Of a stretch of DNA of 64,000 bases, positions 33,394-40,366 are shown one piece after another. The stretch covers positions 557,985 to 621,984 of the forward strand of contig CAZMGV010000001.1 in NCBI GenBank assembly GCA_964565925.1. Reading direction: 5' to 3'. Source of the stretch: CAZMGV01 sp964565925 (lineage in GTDB: Bacteria > JAGRBM01 > JAHCIT01). The position numbers and the translations under genes are program-made. The notes beneath the pieces were generated by a model, which saw nothing but the letters and a program-made list of their open reading frames with translations, was not told where the DNA came from and did not search any database. Numbering within the stretch: position 1 is the first letter of the stretch; each line of letters opens with the position of its first letter.

Positions 33394-33882
33394 ATGCCCT
33401 ACACCTCCATCACCGACGCAACGCTCTCCGCCGGAAAGGCGATCACCGAGACGCTGCTCCGCACGATCCGGGACAACCTGGATTTCGTGAAGAACGCCAC
33501 CGACGGACTCACGAACTCCGTGGTTATGAACAACAGCCCCTCGGAGCCCGGCACCACCAGCACGTCGTTCACGACGGTCACGACCAACCGGCTGTGGCTC
33601 GCCGCCGGGACCTACACCGTCCGCGTCCACGCGGAAGTGGCCGAGACCGGCGGCAACGGCACCACCGACACGGCGTATATCCGGATCAAGGCGGACGGCA
33701 CGACCGTGCTGGACACCTCCACCGTCGTCAGCGCGGGCTACGACGTGAAAACCTCCACGACCACCGGCGTCGCGGTCGGCTCCACCGGCTGGACCGACTT
33801 CGACGTGCAACTGAAAACCAGCAACGCCGCCCGGACGGCGAGCCACCGGCACATCGGCGTGTCGTGGACGAAGACGGCGTAA
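33394..33882 (+). CDS. Tail fibre-like protein
   Basis: 162 residues. A helical start (SAGKAITETLLRTIRDNLDF) is followed by a Ser/Thr-rich beta domain with RLWLAAGTYTVRVHAEVAE, TAYIRIKADGTTVLD and GWTDFDVQLKTSNAARTASH. This pattern is common in trimeric receptor-binding and fibre head domains. Neighbouring genes also encode fibre-like products. No enzymatic motif; host-recognition role inferred from position. Confidence 0.55.
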   Translation: MPYTSITDATLSAGKAITETLLRTIRDNLDFVKNATDGLTNSVVMNNSPSEPGTTSTSFTTVTTNRLWLAAGTYTVRVHAEVAETGGNGTTDTAYIRIKADGTTVLDTSTVVSAGYDVKTSTTTGVAVGSTGWTDFDVQLKTSNAARTASHRHIGVSWTKTA

Positions 33883-33904
33883 ACCGTCCTGCCGAACACC
33901 AGAA

Positions 33905-34014
33905 CCGTTCGCCCTGAGGAGGCGCTTCAGCGCCGTCTCGAAGGGCCGGACGGTTCGCCACCGGCCCGCGTCCTTCGAGACGCTTTGCTTTGCAAAGCTC
34001 CACAGGACGAACGG
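33905..34014. repeat. Dispersed palindromic repeat, family B copy 5
   Basis: CCGTTCGCCCTGAGGAG to CCACAGGACGAACGG with the GTCTCGAAGG/CCTTCGAGAC core. It lies between two fibre-region genes. Confidence 0.9.
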
Positions 34015-34056
34015 GCTTTCCACAAACAACCCATTTCAGACAAAGAGGTATTCAGA

Positions 34057-34434
34057 ATGCCCGAAACCAATCTCGACCGGGACACCCGGATCGAAACCGC
34101 CGACTTCGCCGCCAACGGCGTCTACATCGTGCGCGACCTGGAAGGACGGCCGCTGTCGTGGACCTTCAACGGCACGCTGAGCGGAAAGACCTTCGGCGGC
34201 GGCACACTGGTGCTGGAAGGCACGCAACTGTCCGCCGAAGACTGCGGCCTCTCCGACTCCGCCTGGCGCGCAGACACGGCGAACGCCATCTGGTCCGCCG
34301 TCTCGATCGGCGGCGCGCCGTATTCGATCACCGCCAGCGGCAGCGGCTGGCTCGACGCCCCGCTGCGCCACCTCCGGTTCCGCCTCACCGGTGCCGCCAG
34401 CCCCCACATTCTCGGCCGCCTGATGGTGGCCTGA
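34057..34434 (+). CDS. Virion-module beta-rich protein of unknown function
   Basis: 125 residues from ATG 34057 (AAAGAGG upstream); the longer frame to 33985 is repeat-derived. Beta-rich with RIETADFAANGVYIVRDLEG, GGGTLVLEGTQLSAEDCG, APYSITASGSGWLDAPLRH and a closing LRFRLTGA strand. It resembles small fibre-associated or adsorption proteins of phages in size and place. Not recognised. Confidence 0.5.
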   Translation: MPETNLDRDTRIETADFAANGVYIVRDLEGRPLSWTFNGTLSGKTFGGGTLVLEGTQLSAEDCGLSDSAWRADTANAIWSAVSIGGAPYSITASGSGWLDAPLRHLRFRLTGAASPHILGRLMVA

Positions 34435-34449
34435 AGAAAGGAAACGACC

Positions 34450-35334
34450 ATGCCCACCTCTATCGAAGGCCACCGTGCCCCTGACGCCGCAAGCGGCCTG
34501 CCCGCCGGCGGTCTCACCGGTCAGCTGCTCCAGAAAAACAGTTCCGCAAACTTCGACGCCGCCTGGACCGATCCGCCTGAGGGCGGAGGCACCGGCGGCG
34601 GCGGTGAAGGCGGCGGCCTCACGCAGGGCCAGACGCAGCAGTTCGCCGCGCTCTTCGAGACCGCCGTGTGGGGCGACGTGGCGAACCCCGACACCCTGGA
34701 CACCGGGATCACGGTCTCTGTGACCGGCACCGGCACGCACACCTTCACCGCGACGGTGGCGGGCGGCGACGCCCGGGATATTTTCCGCAGGCGCGACGCG
34801 TTCAGGCTGGCCGGCGACGCCGACACGGCGGCGCTGCTGGTCACCTCCATCGACGACGCCTCGACGGTCCAGTGCTATTCGGCGGGGTCCCCCACCGAAG
34901 ACACCCCCGCGAACGCGGTCAGGTGGCGGGGTGAAATCCTGTCCGTGGGCCAGCGCACCCCGTCGTTCCTCGGCGGCAACCTCAAGGTCTACGCCGTGAA
35001 GGATTCCGGCGGGAACCGGATGCTGGTGCTCTGGACCGGGAACAACCCCGGCTGGTTCGGCCCGGCCAACGGCACCGCAGGCGGCTTCGCCGGGCCCGCC
35101 TCTGCCCCGAACGCCTCCGGTTTCGCCCTGAAGCCGGGGGACCCGGCGGTCTACACCGTTACCGGGACCGACTCGAACGGGGACCTGATCCTCGCCGCGC
35201 TGCCGCCGTGGGTACCGGCTCCGGCAAACGCGAACGACCCGGGCCTCCCCGGACAGATCGCCTGCGACTCCGCCTGGTTTTATCTCTGCGTCGCCGCCGG
35301 CACCTGGGTCCGGGCGGCGCTCGCCACCTGGTAA
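34450..35334 (+). CDS. Tail fibre protein
   Basis: 294 residues. The N-terminal GGLTGQLLQKNSSANFDAAW motif is the common phage-fibre attachment repeat. A glycine-rich hinge (GGGTGGGGEGGG), a beta-sandwich section (DTGITVSVTGTGTHTFTATV) and a receptor-facing part with Gly/Pro/Ala-rich sequence follow. It ends PGLPGQIACDSAWFYLCVA, a terminal pattern seen in many fibre and hypothetical phage proteins. Overall a receptor-binding fibre subunit; ligand unknown. Confidence 0.7.
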   Translation: MPTSIEGHRAPDAASGLPAGGLTGQLLQKNSSANFDAAWTDPPEGGGTGGGGEGGGLTQGQTQQFAALFETAVWGDVANPDTLDTGITVSVTGTGTHTFTATVAGGDARDIFRRRDAFRLAGDADTAALLVTSIDDASTVQCYSAGSPTEDTPANAVRWRGEILSVGQRTPSFLGGNLKVYAVKDSGGNRMLVLWTGNNPGWFGPANGTAGGFAGPASAPNASGFALKPGDPAVYTVTGTDSNGDLILAALPPWVPAPANANDPGLPGQIACDSAWFYLCVAAGTWVRAALATW

Positions 35335-35350
35335 GGGGCCGGTGACCGTC

Positions 35351-35671
35351 ATGCACAACGAACCCGGCACCGGCGGCATGGAACACCGGGTGACCAGCCT
35401 CGAAACCTCCGTCGAGCGGATCGACCGCGCGGTGGAGCGGATCAGCGATTCGATCGAGAGAATCTCGAACGCCATCAGCGTGCAGCGGGTCAACTCCGAT
35501 TCCATCGCCCGCAGCTGGCGCGCCGTGGAAGACCACGAACAGCGGCTGCGCGCGGTCGAGTCCGACATGCCGACTTTAAGGCTTATCCGCAACTGGGTCG
35601 TGGCCGGTGTGGTCGGCACGCTGGCGCTGGTCGGCGTCGCGGCGGCGAGGATCATCTTTGCCGGACGATGA
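35351..35671 (+). CDS. XhlA-like coiled-coil membrane protein (lysis accessory)
   Basis: 106 residues from ATG 35351; a GTG at 35342 is an alternative start. An amphipathic coiled coil (HRVTSLETSVERIDRAVERI and following heptads) leads to one C-terminal membrane helix (IRNWVVAGVVGTLALVGVAA). The architecture matches hemolysin XhlA-type proteins that act with holins and endolysins, and the endolysin gene follows across a repeat. Confidence 0.65.
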   Translation: MHNEPGTGGMEHRVTSLETSVERIDRAVERISDSIERISNAISVQRVNSDSIARSWRAVEDHEQRLRAVESDMPTLRLIRNWVVAGVVGTLALVGVAAARIIFAGR

Positions 35672-35694
35672 TCGCCATCTGAAAAATCCGCCCG

Positions 35695-35772
35695 CCCTTC
35701 GACAGGCTCAGGACGAACGGATTTTGTCTGATCGGGTTCCCGTTCGTGGTGAGCCTGTCGAACCACAACGGG
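35695..35772. repeat. Dispersed palindromic repeat, family D copy 1
   Basis: CCCTTCGACAGGCTCAGG...CGAACGG and the inverse CCGTTCGTGG...GAGCCTGTCGAA, an imperfect palindrome of about 78 bp. The second copy is at 51699-51787, outside the virion module. Confidence 0.85.
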
Positions 35773-35806
35773 AACCAAACCCGCTTCATCCATACAGGAC
35801 ATACCA

Positions 35807-36199
35807 ATGCCCCAGTTTTCCAGAATATCCCAGGAGCGCCTCGCCACCTGCCACCCTGACCTCATCCGGCTGTTCCGCGAGGTGGTGAAAATCCACGACT
35901 GCATGGTGCTCTGCGGCCACCGGACGGAGGCCGAGCAACTGCTCGCCGTCCGCACCGGCAGGAGCCAGAAAACCTGGCCGAAGTCGAAGCACAACACCGT
36001 ACCGTCGATGGCGGCGGACGTGGCCCCCTACCCCGTCGACTGGAACGACCGGCGCCGGTTCGACCATTTCGCCGGCGTGGTCCGGGGTGTGGCCGCCGGG
36101 CTCGGCATAAAAGTCCGGTGGGGCGGCGACTGGGACGGGGATTTCGATCTGAAAGACCAGCGGTTCAACGACCTGCCGCATTTCGAGATTGTGGAATGA
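35807..36199 (+). CDS. Endolysin, M15-type L-alanyl-D-glutamate peptidase
   Basis: 130 residues. Zinc ligands are H62 and D71 in KHNTVPSMAADVAPYP and H125 in DLPHFEI, with a basic HRTEAEQLLAV segment typical of the VanY/M15C endolysins. No signal peptide, so a holin is needed for access to the wall; holin-like genes lie on both sides (35351 and 37624). All catalytic residues are present, so lysis capability seems preserved. It is the last plus-strand gene before the regulatory segment. Confidence 0.88.
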   Translation: MPQFSRISQERLATCHPDLIRLFREVVKIHDCMVLCGHRTEAEQLLAVRTGRSQKTWPKSKHNTVPSMAADVAPYPVDWNDRRRFDHFAGVVRGVAAGLGIKVRWGGDWDGDFDLKDQRFNDLPHFEIVE

Positions 36200-36272
36200 C
36201 TGGATCGAGAAAAAACCGACTCACACGAGTGATTCTCTGACACCCGTGTTCATCGGCTCCGCCTAGACCCCT

Positions 36273-36404
36273 TTAGCGAATGTGCATTGGGGTTTTGCGC
36301 CCCTTATACCAGCGTATTTGGACTTGCCCACCGCATTTGCAGCCATTGGCACTGCACGGATAGAACGGTCCCACCGGTAGATACATGTTTAACTGTTTAA
36401 CCAT
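36273..36404 (-). CDS. 43-residue cysteine-containing small protein
   Basis: A complete small frame: ATG at 36404 with an excellent GGAGAAGGAGA ribosome-binding site, stop TAA at 36273-36275. The product begins MVKQLNMYLPVGPFYP and has cysteines 17, 22 and 24 in PCSANGCKCGG, then a basic KGRKTP tail. Three closely spaced Cys could bind a metal or be half of a zinc ribbon. It precedes the convergent endolysin 3' end. No family recognised; support comes from the ribosome-binding site and the intact frame. Confidence 0.55.
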   Translation of the reverse strand: MVKQLNMYLPVGPFYPCSANGCKCGGQVQIRWYKGRKTPMHIR

Positions 36405-36564
36405 GATCTGTTCTCCTTCTCCGCAATATCCCGATTGACTTTAAAACCTGACCACCGCATTATGCGTTTACCGTTGCAGTCCGTTTGAAAGCCCGAGAGG
36501 GAATCATCGGCGTATTTTGAGGAGTCAGGAGTAATCCTGGCTCCTCATTTTTTCTCGTAGAGAA

Positions 36565-37179
36565 TTATTCCACTACCTTCCCTAGTCGTTTCAGGTGATT
36601 ACGGGCGAAGTCGAAACTGACCCGAAATACCCGGGAAACGTTTTCAGGTGATTGATCGTCGAGCATCTCAAGTGTGCCGCGCGGGATCAGCAGCTCCCCC
36701 GCCCAACACCAACTTTGCCATTCAGGATCATGCCATGGCTTCAAGTCCTGCCTCCGAGCGAAAACCAGCGGGGCTTCGCCCTGTCTAGTTCGAGTGGCAA
36801 GATACCGGGCTACCGGAACGTGAATTGTTGAATGACCAAGCTCATGCGCAACCGTTGAACGTGCGAAGTGCGCGGATTTTCCGCTCTTATACAGATCTCC
36901 ATGTATGTCGTCACGGATCAAAATTTCGACGCTTCCATGTGTCCCTTCGCACAGCGTTACACCGTATTCGGAACGGAGTTCTCGCGGCGATGCGGGCAGA
37001 ACATGAACCCCATTATTTGGTAGAATAGTTTCGACCAATTTGACCAAATCAACTGGTCCCGGACGTTCTAGCGACTCTGGAATGAACTCGTGAAGGAACT
37101 GATCGGCCAAGGCCCATAACGAGCGTTTGGAAAGTCCGGGCATCACTGGAACTTTTTCGTTCTGAAAGAAGTTACTCAT
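36565..37179 (-). CDS. ImmA/IrrE family metallopeptidase
   Basis: 204 residues from ATG 37179, chosen because GGAGG lies 8 nt upstream; it overlaps the XRE stop by 8 bp. The zinc motif HELGH is at residues 112-116 within VAHELGHSTIH, followed by a helical domain with SWCWAGELLIPRGTLE. ImmA-type proteases cleave cI-like repressors to switch on mobile elements, and IrrE-type ones act in stress response. The partner substrate is probably the XRE protein just upstream. Complete. Confidence 0.9.
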   Translation of the reverse strand: MSNFFQNEKVPVMPGLSKRSLWALADQFLHEFIPESLERPGPVDLVKLVETILPNNGVHVLPASPRELRSEYGVTLCEGTHGSVEILIRDDIHGDLYKSGKSAHFARSTVAHELGHSTIHVPVARYLATRTRQGEAPLVFARRQDLKPWHDPEWQSWCWAGELLIPRGTLEMLDDQSPENVSRVFRVSFDFARNHLKRLGKVVE

Positions 37180-37543
37180 CGGCACCTCCAAGTATTTCCA
37201 CTAACTTCTCAATTTCATGTCGGCTGAGATCCTTCTCTTGAATCCGACGAGCGAACATCAGTCCAAGATTTTGATAATTTATCGGTGCGTCTTGGAGGTT
37301 GAGTTGCTTCAACGCCTGGGTTCGATCTGCGTGCTCTTCCAGCTCTGCTTTCGACAGCCCAGGGAGAACTTCAATAAGCTTGTCCCAGTGCTTGGGGTGG
37401 AGTGGAGGCCGTAACCCTCTTTCAATCTCAGCTAAATAAACGGCCGATTTTAATCCAAGCGCCGTCGTTAGTTCTCGCAGGCTCACGCCCGCTTCTACAC
37501 GTTTTCGCCTCAAAAATGCCCCAAATGTCTTATTTCCTAACAT
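37172..37543 (-). CDS. XRE-family helix-turn-helix regulator
   Basis: 123 residues from ATG 37543 with AAAGGAGG upstream. The HTH (about residues 5-60) reads FGAFLRRKRVEAGVSLRELT, then KSAVYLAEIERGLRPPL. A helical C-terminus follows with RTQALKQLNLQDAPIN and LSRHEIEKLVEILGG. Paired with an ImmA/IrrE peptidase by an 8-bp overlap, as in many prophage and ICE switch modules. It is divergent from the holin gene, and the AT-rich 37544-37623 gap should contain both promoters. Confidence 0.88.
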   Translation of the reverse strand: MLGNKTFGAFLRRKRVEAGVSLRELTTALGLKSAVYLAEIERGLRPPLHPKHWDKLIEVLPGLSKAELEEHADRTQALKQLNLQDAPINYQNLGLMFARRIQEKDLSRHEIEKLVEILGGADE

Positions 37544-37623
37544 AATCCGCCTCCTTTGCCTGAATTCGAACTGGCTAACATACAATATAATATACCCCTT
37601 TTGTTCGGCATAAACAGTATTGG

Positions 37624-38079
37624 ATGCCCTTACGTAATTATATGGATACTCATATGCTCATCCTCGACCAGATCCTCGACATCGGGAAAACGGTGCTCGA
37701 CAAGTTTATCCCCGACGCCAACGTGCGCGAGGCGGCCAAGAGGGCGCTCGCCCAGGCGGCGCTGGACGGCGAGCTGAAGCCGCTCGAGATCCGCATGTCG
37801 GCAATTCTGGCCGAAGCGAAATCGGCCGACCCGTGGACCAGCCGCGCGCGGCCGACGTTCCTCTATGTCATTTATCTCATGATCCTGTTCGCGGTCCCGA
37901 TGGGGATCGTGAGCGTGTTCGACCCCGCCGCCGCCGAGCAGGTGGGCCGGGGTGCGAGCGGCTGGCTCGGCGCCATACCCGGCGACCTGTGGGCTCTGTT
38001 CGGTGCCGGGTACCTCGGCTACGCCGCCAGCCGGACGGTGGACAAATGGGGGGACAAACAGGGGGACAGGAAAAGATAA
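37624..38079 (+). CDS. Three-TM holin-like protein (GTA_holin_3TM type)
   Basis: About 151 residues; starts at 37624, 37642 or 37654 are all possible. The N-terminal amphipathic part has LDKFIPDANVREAAKRALAQ. The core AKSADPWTSRARPTFLYVIY with two or three membrane helices and LFGAGYLGYAASRTVDKWGD matches my recollection of the Pfam family described as a 3-TM holin for gene-transfer release. It would permeabilise the inner membrane for the endolysin at 35807. It is separated from the other lysis genes by the XRE/ImmA pair and a small minus-strand gene. Confidence 0.7.
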   Translation: MPLRNYMDTHMLILDQILDIGKTVLDKFIPDANVREAAKRALAQAALDGELKPLEIRMSAILAEAKSADPWTSRARPTFLYVIYLMILFAVPMGIVSVFDPAAAEQVGRGASGWLGAIPGDLWALFGAGYLGYAASRTVDKWGDKQGDRKR

Positions 38080-38093
38080 CGATGCCCGTTTGG

Positions 38094-38191
38094 CCATCTC
38101 CCGGCCGCTTTGCGGCCACCCTCTTCCGGAGGAAGAGGGCTGAAAAGTCCCTTCCTGCGGAAGGGACTGCGAGCGCAGCGAGCAGGGATGG
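38094..38191. repeat. Dispersed palindromic repeat, family C copy 3
   Basis: CCATCTCCCGGCCGC to GAGCAGGGATGG, nearly identical to 11229-11330. It follows the holin gene and so marks the right edge of the virion module. Confidence 0.88.
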
Positions 38192-38237
38192 AATCCCCCA
38201 TTTGCCGCCCACGCGGAAAACGGACATCGTACAGCAC

Positions 38238-38684
38238 ATGAAGAAACGGTTCTGTACGTTCCTTGTGGCGGTCGCGGCCACGGGGCTCGCCGCCTGCGGG
38301 GGCGGAGGTGGCGGCGGTGCAACGGGCTGCACAGTCCCCTCCGGACTGCTGTCGAAGGCGGTCGGCAAGTTCGCCGACGAATACTGGATGTGTGAATCCG
38401 CGGAAGCGCCGATCGTCTCGATCTCCTTCTATTTCGTCAAGGACGGCACGGGCGATTCCGACGTGATGGGCAACCTGAAGTGGTCGGGCGAGGATGACGG
38501 CACGGGCGTTTGCGGGCCCGACTATTCGGTCAAGGCGAAGAACAGCACCTACGGAACCTTCACGATGGCGGATGTCGCGCTCTCGGGCGACACGCTGACG
38601 TTCACCATGCAGAGCGATTTCACGTTCGGCCCCGATACGTATCCCGTTCTTACGATGACCTGCGCGCGGACCAAGGGCTCGTAA
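38238..38684 (+). CDS. Small lipoprotein
   Basis: 148 residues from ATG 38238; the in-frame region upstream is repeat DNA. Signal peptide MKKRFCTFLVAVAATG with lipobox LAAC (lipidated Cys about 20), then a glycine run typical of a linker. The mature part is beta-rich with four more cysteines that could pair (GCTVPSG, YWMCES, GVCGPDYS, MTCART). Not recognised beyond being an exported lipoprotein. Confidence 0.8.
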   Translation: MKKRFCTFLVAVAATGLAACGGGGGGGATGCTVPSGLLSKAVGKFADEYWMCESAEAPIVSISFYFVKDGTGDSDVMGNLKWSGEDDGTGVCGPDYSVKAKNSTYGTFTMADVALSGDTLTFTMQSDFTFGPDTYPVLTMTCARTKGS

Positions 38685-38686
38685 CC

Positions 38687-39229
38687 CTACCAGTTCACCC
38701 GGTAAGTACAGCTCTCGGCGTTGCGCTTGCGGCAGGGGCAGGCGTCGTCATGGATCACCTTCACCGTGATCGAGCCCTTGGGCTTGAACCGGTAGGACAT
38801 CGCCTCGATGATCCCCCGGTCGAAATCGCAGGGATAGGGGTTCTCGCAGACGAGCGTCGCCTGGCGGTCCCCCGACTTCTGGTAATGATAGTGGCCGATC
38901 TCTCCGAACCGGTGGTTCATGTGATAGGCGATATCGATGCTGGAGAGCGCCTTCTCGATGTCGTCGATGTCGGGCGGGAAGTTGGCGTTCTCGGGAATCT
39001 TGAGGCCGATGTTGTTCAGCGTCTTGGGGCCGATCTCGTCGGAGATGCGCTGAAACGAATTCAGCCAGGCCTGCTGGGAATACCACTTGCCCGGCTCGGG
39101 CTTCACGATACCGTTGGAGGCAAGGATCTCGAAGGCGCGCTTCTGGAAGAAGCCCATGCCGTCCACGATGGCCAGCACGGTCTCGCCGTTCACCTCGACG
39201 CCAGGCGCAAATGCCCTGAACTGAGCCAT
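38687..39229 (-). CDS. V4R/HNOB-like small-molecule sensor domain protein
   Basis: 180 residues from ATG 39229 (GGAGGG upstream). N-terminal VEVNGETVLAIVDGMGFFQK, a central helical region, then VCENPYPCDFDRGIIEAMSY and a C-terminal cysteine-rich VIHDDACPCRKRNAESCTY segment. The pattern N-PYPCDFD-RGI...C-C-R...CTY-V-W resembles 4-vinyl-reductase (V4R) or haem-NO-binding-related sensor domains, which bind small ligands or zinc. No output domain is attached, so it may act as a partner protein. Family placement tentative. Confidence 0.5.
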   Translation of the reverse strand: MAQFRAFAPGVEVNGETVLAIVDGMGFFQKRAFEILASNGIVKPEPGKWYSQQAWLNSFQRISDEIGPKTLNNIGLKIPENANFPPDIDDIEKALSSIDIAYHMNHRFGEIGHYHYQKSGDRQATLVCENPYPCDFDRGIIEAMSYRFKPKGSITVKVIHDDACPCRKRNAESCTYRVNW

Positions 39230-39390
39230 CAACCCTCCGGTCCGGCGTTCAGACAACCCTGCGGCGGGAAGACCCCTCGACCCGGCCGCTGTAAAAGGAT
39301 GTTGACGTCTTTATTACCCGGCCCCCCGCGCCGGAATCAAGCAAAAACCTGCGCCATGGGACGGCGCTGCCGCTGCGCGGGCCGCCCCGC

Positions 39391-39431
39391 AAAAAAGAAA
39401 CCGCCCGGTGTGCCGTGAGGCATCCGGGCGG
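39391..39431 (-). terminator. Rho-independent terminator
   Basis: On the minus strand CCGCCCGG (39431-39424) pairs with CCGGGCGG (39408-39401), the stem extends by TGCC/GGCA, and TTTCTTTTTT follows. It serves the Ala/Lys-rich peptide gene at 39515. Confidence 0.85.
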
Positions 39432-39514
39432 ATCAACCAATCCGGGGGGCTATTTTCTCTCGGGGTTTCAGAAGTTCTTGGAACGCTCCTGAATACGCCC
39501 CCCGTGCGGGTCAA

Positions 39515-39700
39515 TTACTTGGCTTCCGCGGCCTTTTCCTTCTTCATGTGCTTCTTGTGGCCCTTCTTGGCGGCCTTCTCGGCCTTCGGCGCAGCGGCTT
39601 CCGCCGGCTTCGCGGCTTCTTCAGCGAACGCCGGAACGGCGGTCACGGCAAAAGCGCCAGAGAGGAGTGCAGCGGCCAGGAACTTACGGGTCGAAAACAT
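39515..39700 (-). CDS. Secreted Ala/Lys-rich peptide
   Basis: 61 residues with AAAAGGACG upstream. Signal peptide MFSTRKFLAAALLSG... ends AFA, leaving a mature peptide rich in Ala, Lys and Glu with KKGHKKHMKKEK. It resembles the 30751-30915 peptide in plan but not closely in sequence. A strong terminator follows 84 bp downstream. Function unknown; a DNA- or polyphosphate-binding or ion-buffering role would be speculation. Confidence 0.75.
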   Translation of the reverse strand: MFSTRKFLAAALLSGAFAVTAVPAFAEEAAKPAEAAAPKAEKAAKKGHKKHMKKEKAAEAK

Positions 39701-39790
39701 GTTTATCGTCCTTTTTCTTATTTGTTTGGTGCCAGGGGGCCGGAGAAACTTTCTCCGGTAGCTAATCCCCTTCAGGCCCTCTAGGTCTGC

Positions 39791-39811
39791 AAAACGGGCG
39801 GAATTGCCGCC
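39791..39811 (-). terminator. Terminator-like hairpin
   Basis: On the minus strand GGCGG-CAATT-CCGCC followed by CGTTTT; it lies 55 bp past the stop of the 39866-40204 gene. Confidence 0.5.
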
Positions 39812-39865
39812 GGTTACAGGACGGGACCCCGTTTTTGCATTAAGAATCGCTCATTTCGGCAAAAA

Positions 39866-40204
39866 TCAGCGCTTTTCGTCGTTGTGCTTCTTTTCGTAGA
39901 TGTCTTTGGAAACGGCGTTCTGGTCCTTCTGGATCTCTTTCGCCTCGGTCTTGTCGATCTTGCCGTCGGCCTTGGCCTCCCGTTTTTCCTTACGGATTTC
40001 ACGCTCTTCGGTACGGAGCTCTTTCGTTTCGGGCTTGGTCAGTTCACCCGATTTCACGACCTCCTTGATCCGTTCGTGCTGGCGGACCTGGCGGGCGGTT
40101 TCGTGCCGGCGGACGGCGCGCTGACCGGGGCCTTTGGCCATGGCCGGAGAGGCGGCGATACCAGCAAGAATGATTGCTACAGAGAGATAACGTGTCTCAA
40201 ACAT
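39866..40204 (-). CDS. Secreted highly charged helical protein
   Basis: 112 residues. Signal peptide MFETRYLSVAIILAG... ends AMA; the mature chain is almost entirely charged helix (RHETARQVRQHERIKEVVKS, then ETKELRTEEREIRKEKREAK). It contains a DGKIDKTEAKEI segment that looks like a single EF-hand-type loop. Similar Glu/Lys/Arg-rich periplasmic proteins are frequent in deltaproteobacterial-type genomes, without known function. Third of the exported charged peptides in this window. Confidence 0.75.
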   Translation of the reverse strand: MFETRYLSVAIILAGIAASPAMAKGPGQRAVRRHETARQVRQHERIKEVVKSGELTKPETKELRTEEREIRKEKREAKADGKIDKTEAKEIQKDQNAVSKDIYEKKHNDEKR

Positions 40205-40366
40205 GACGGGTTTTCCTTTCGGCTACTGATCATAAAGGTGGAATTAGGTCTATAACGGCCCACCCCCGGCGAAGTTACCGGTGCCGGCGGGGGTTCAGGA
40301 AGGGGGTTCCGTTCGGCGGCGCGGACGAATATCATCTGCGGCCCGGCCCGACCGGGTTTCCATACC

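Noticed and set aside
34036..35997. Minus-strand frame of 653 codons across the fibre genes
   Set aside because: It crosses three well-supported plus-strand genes and a repeat; no motif.
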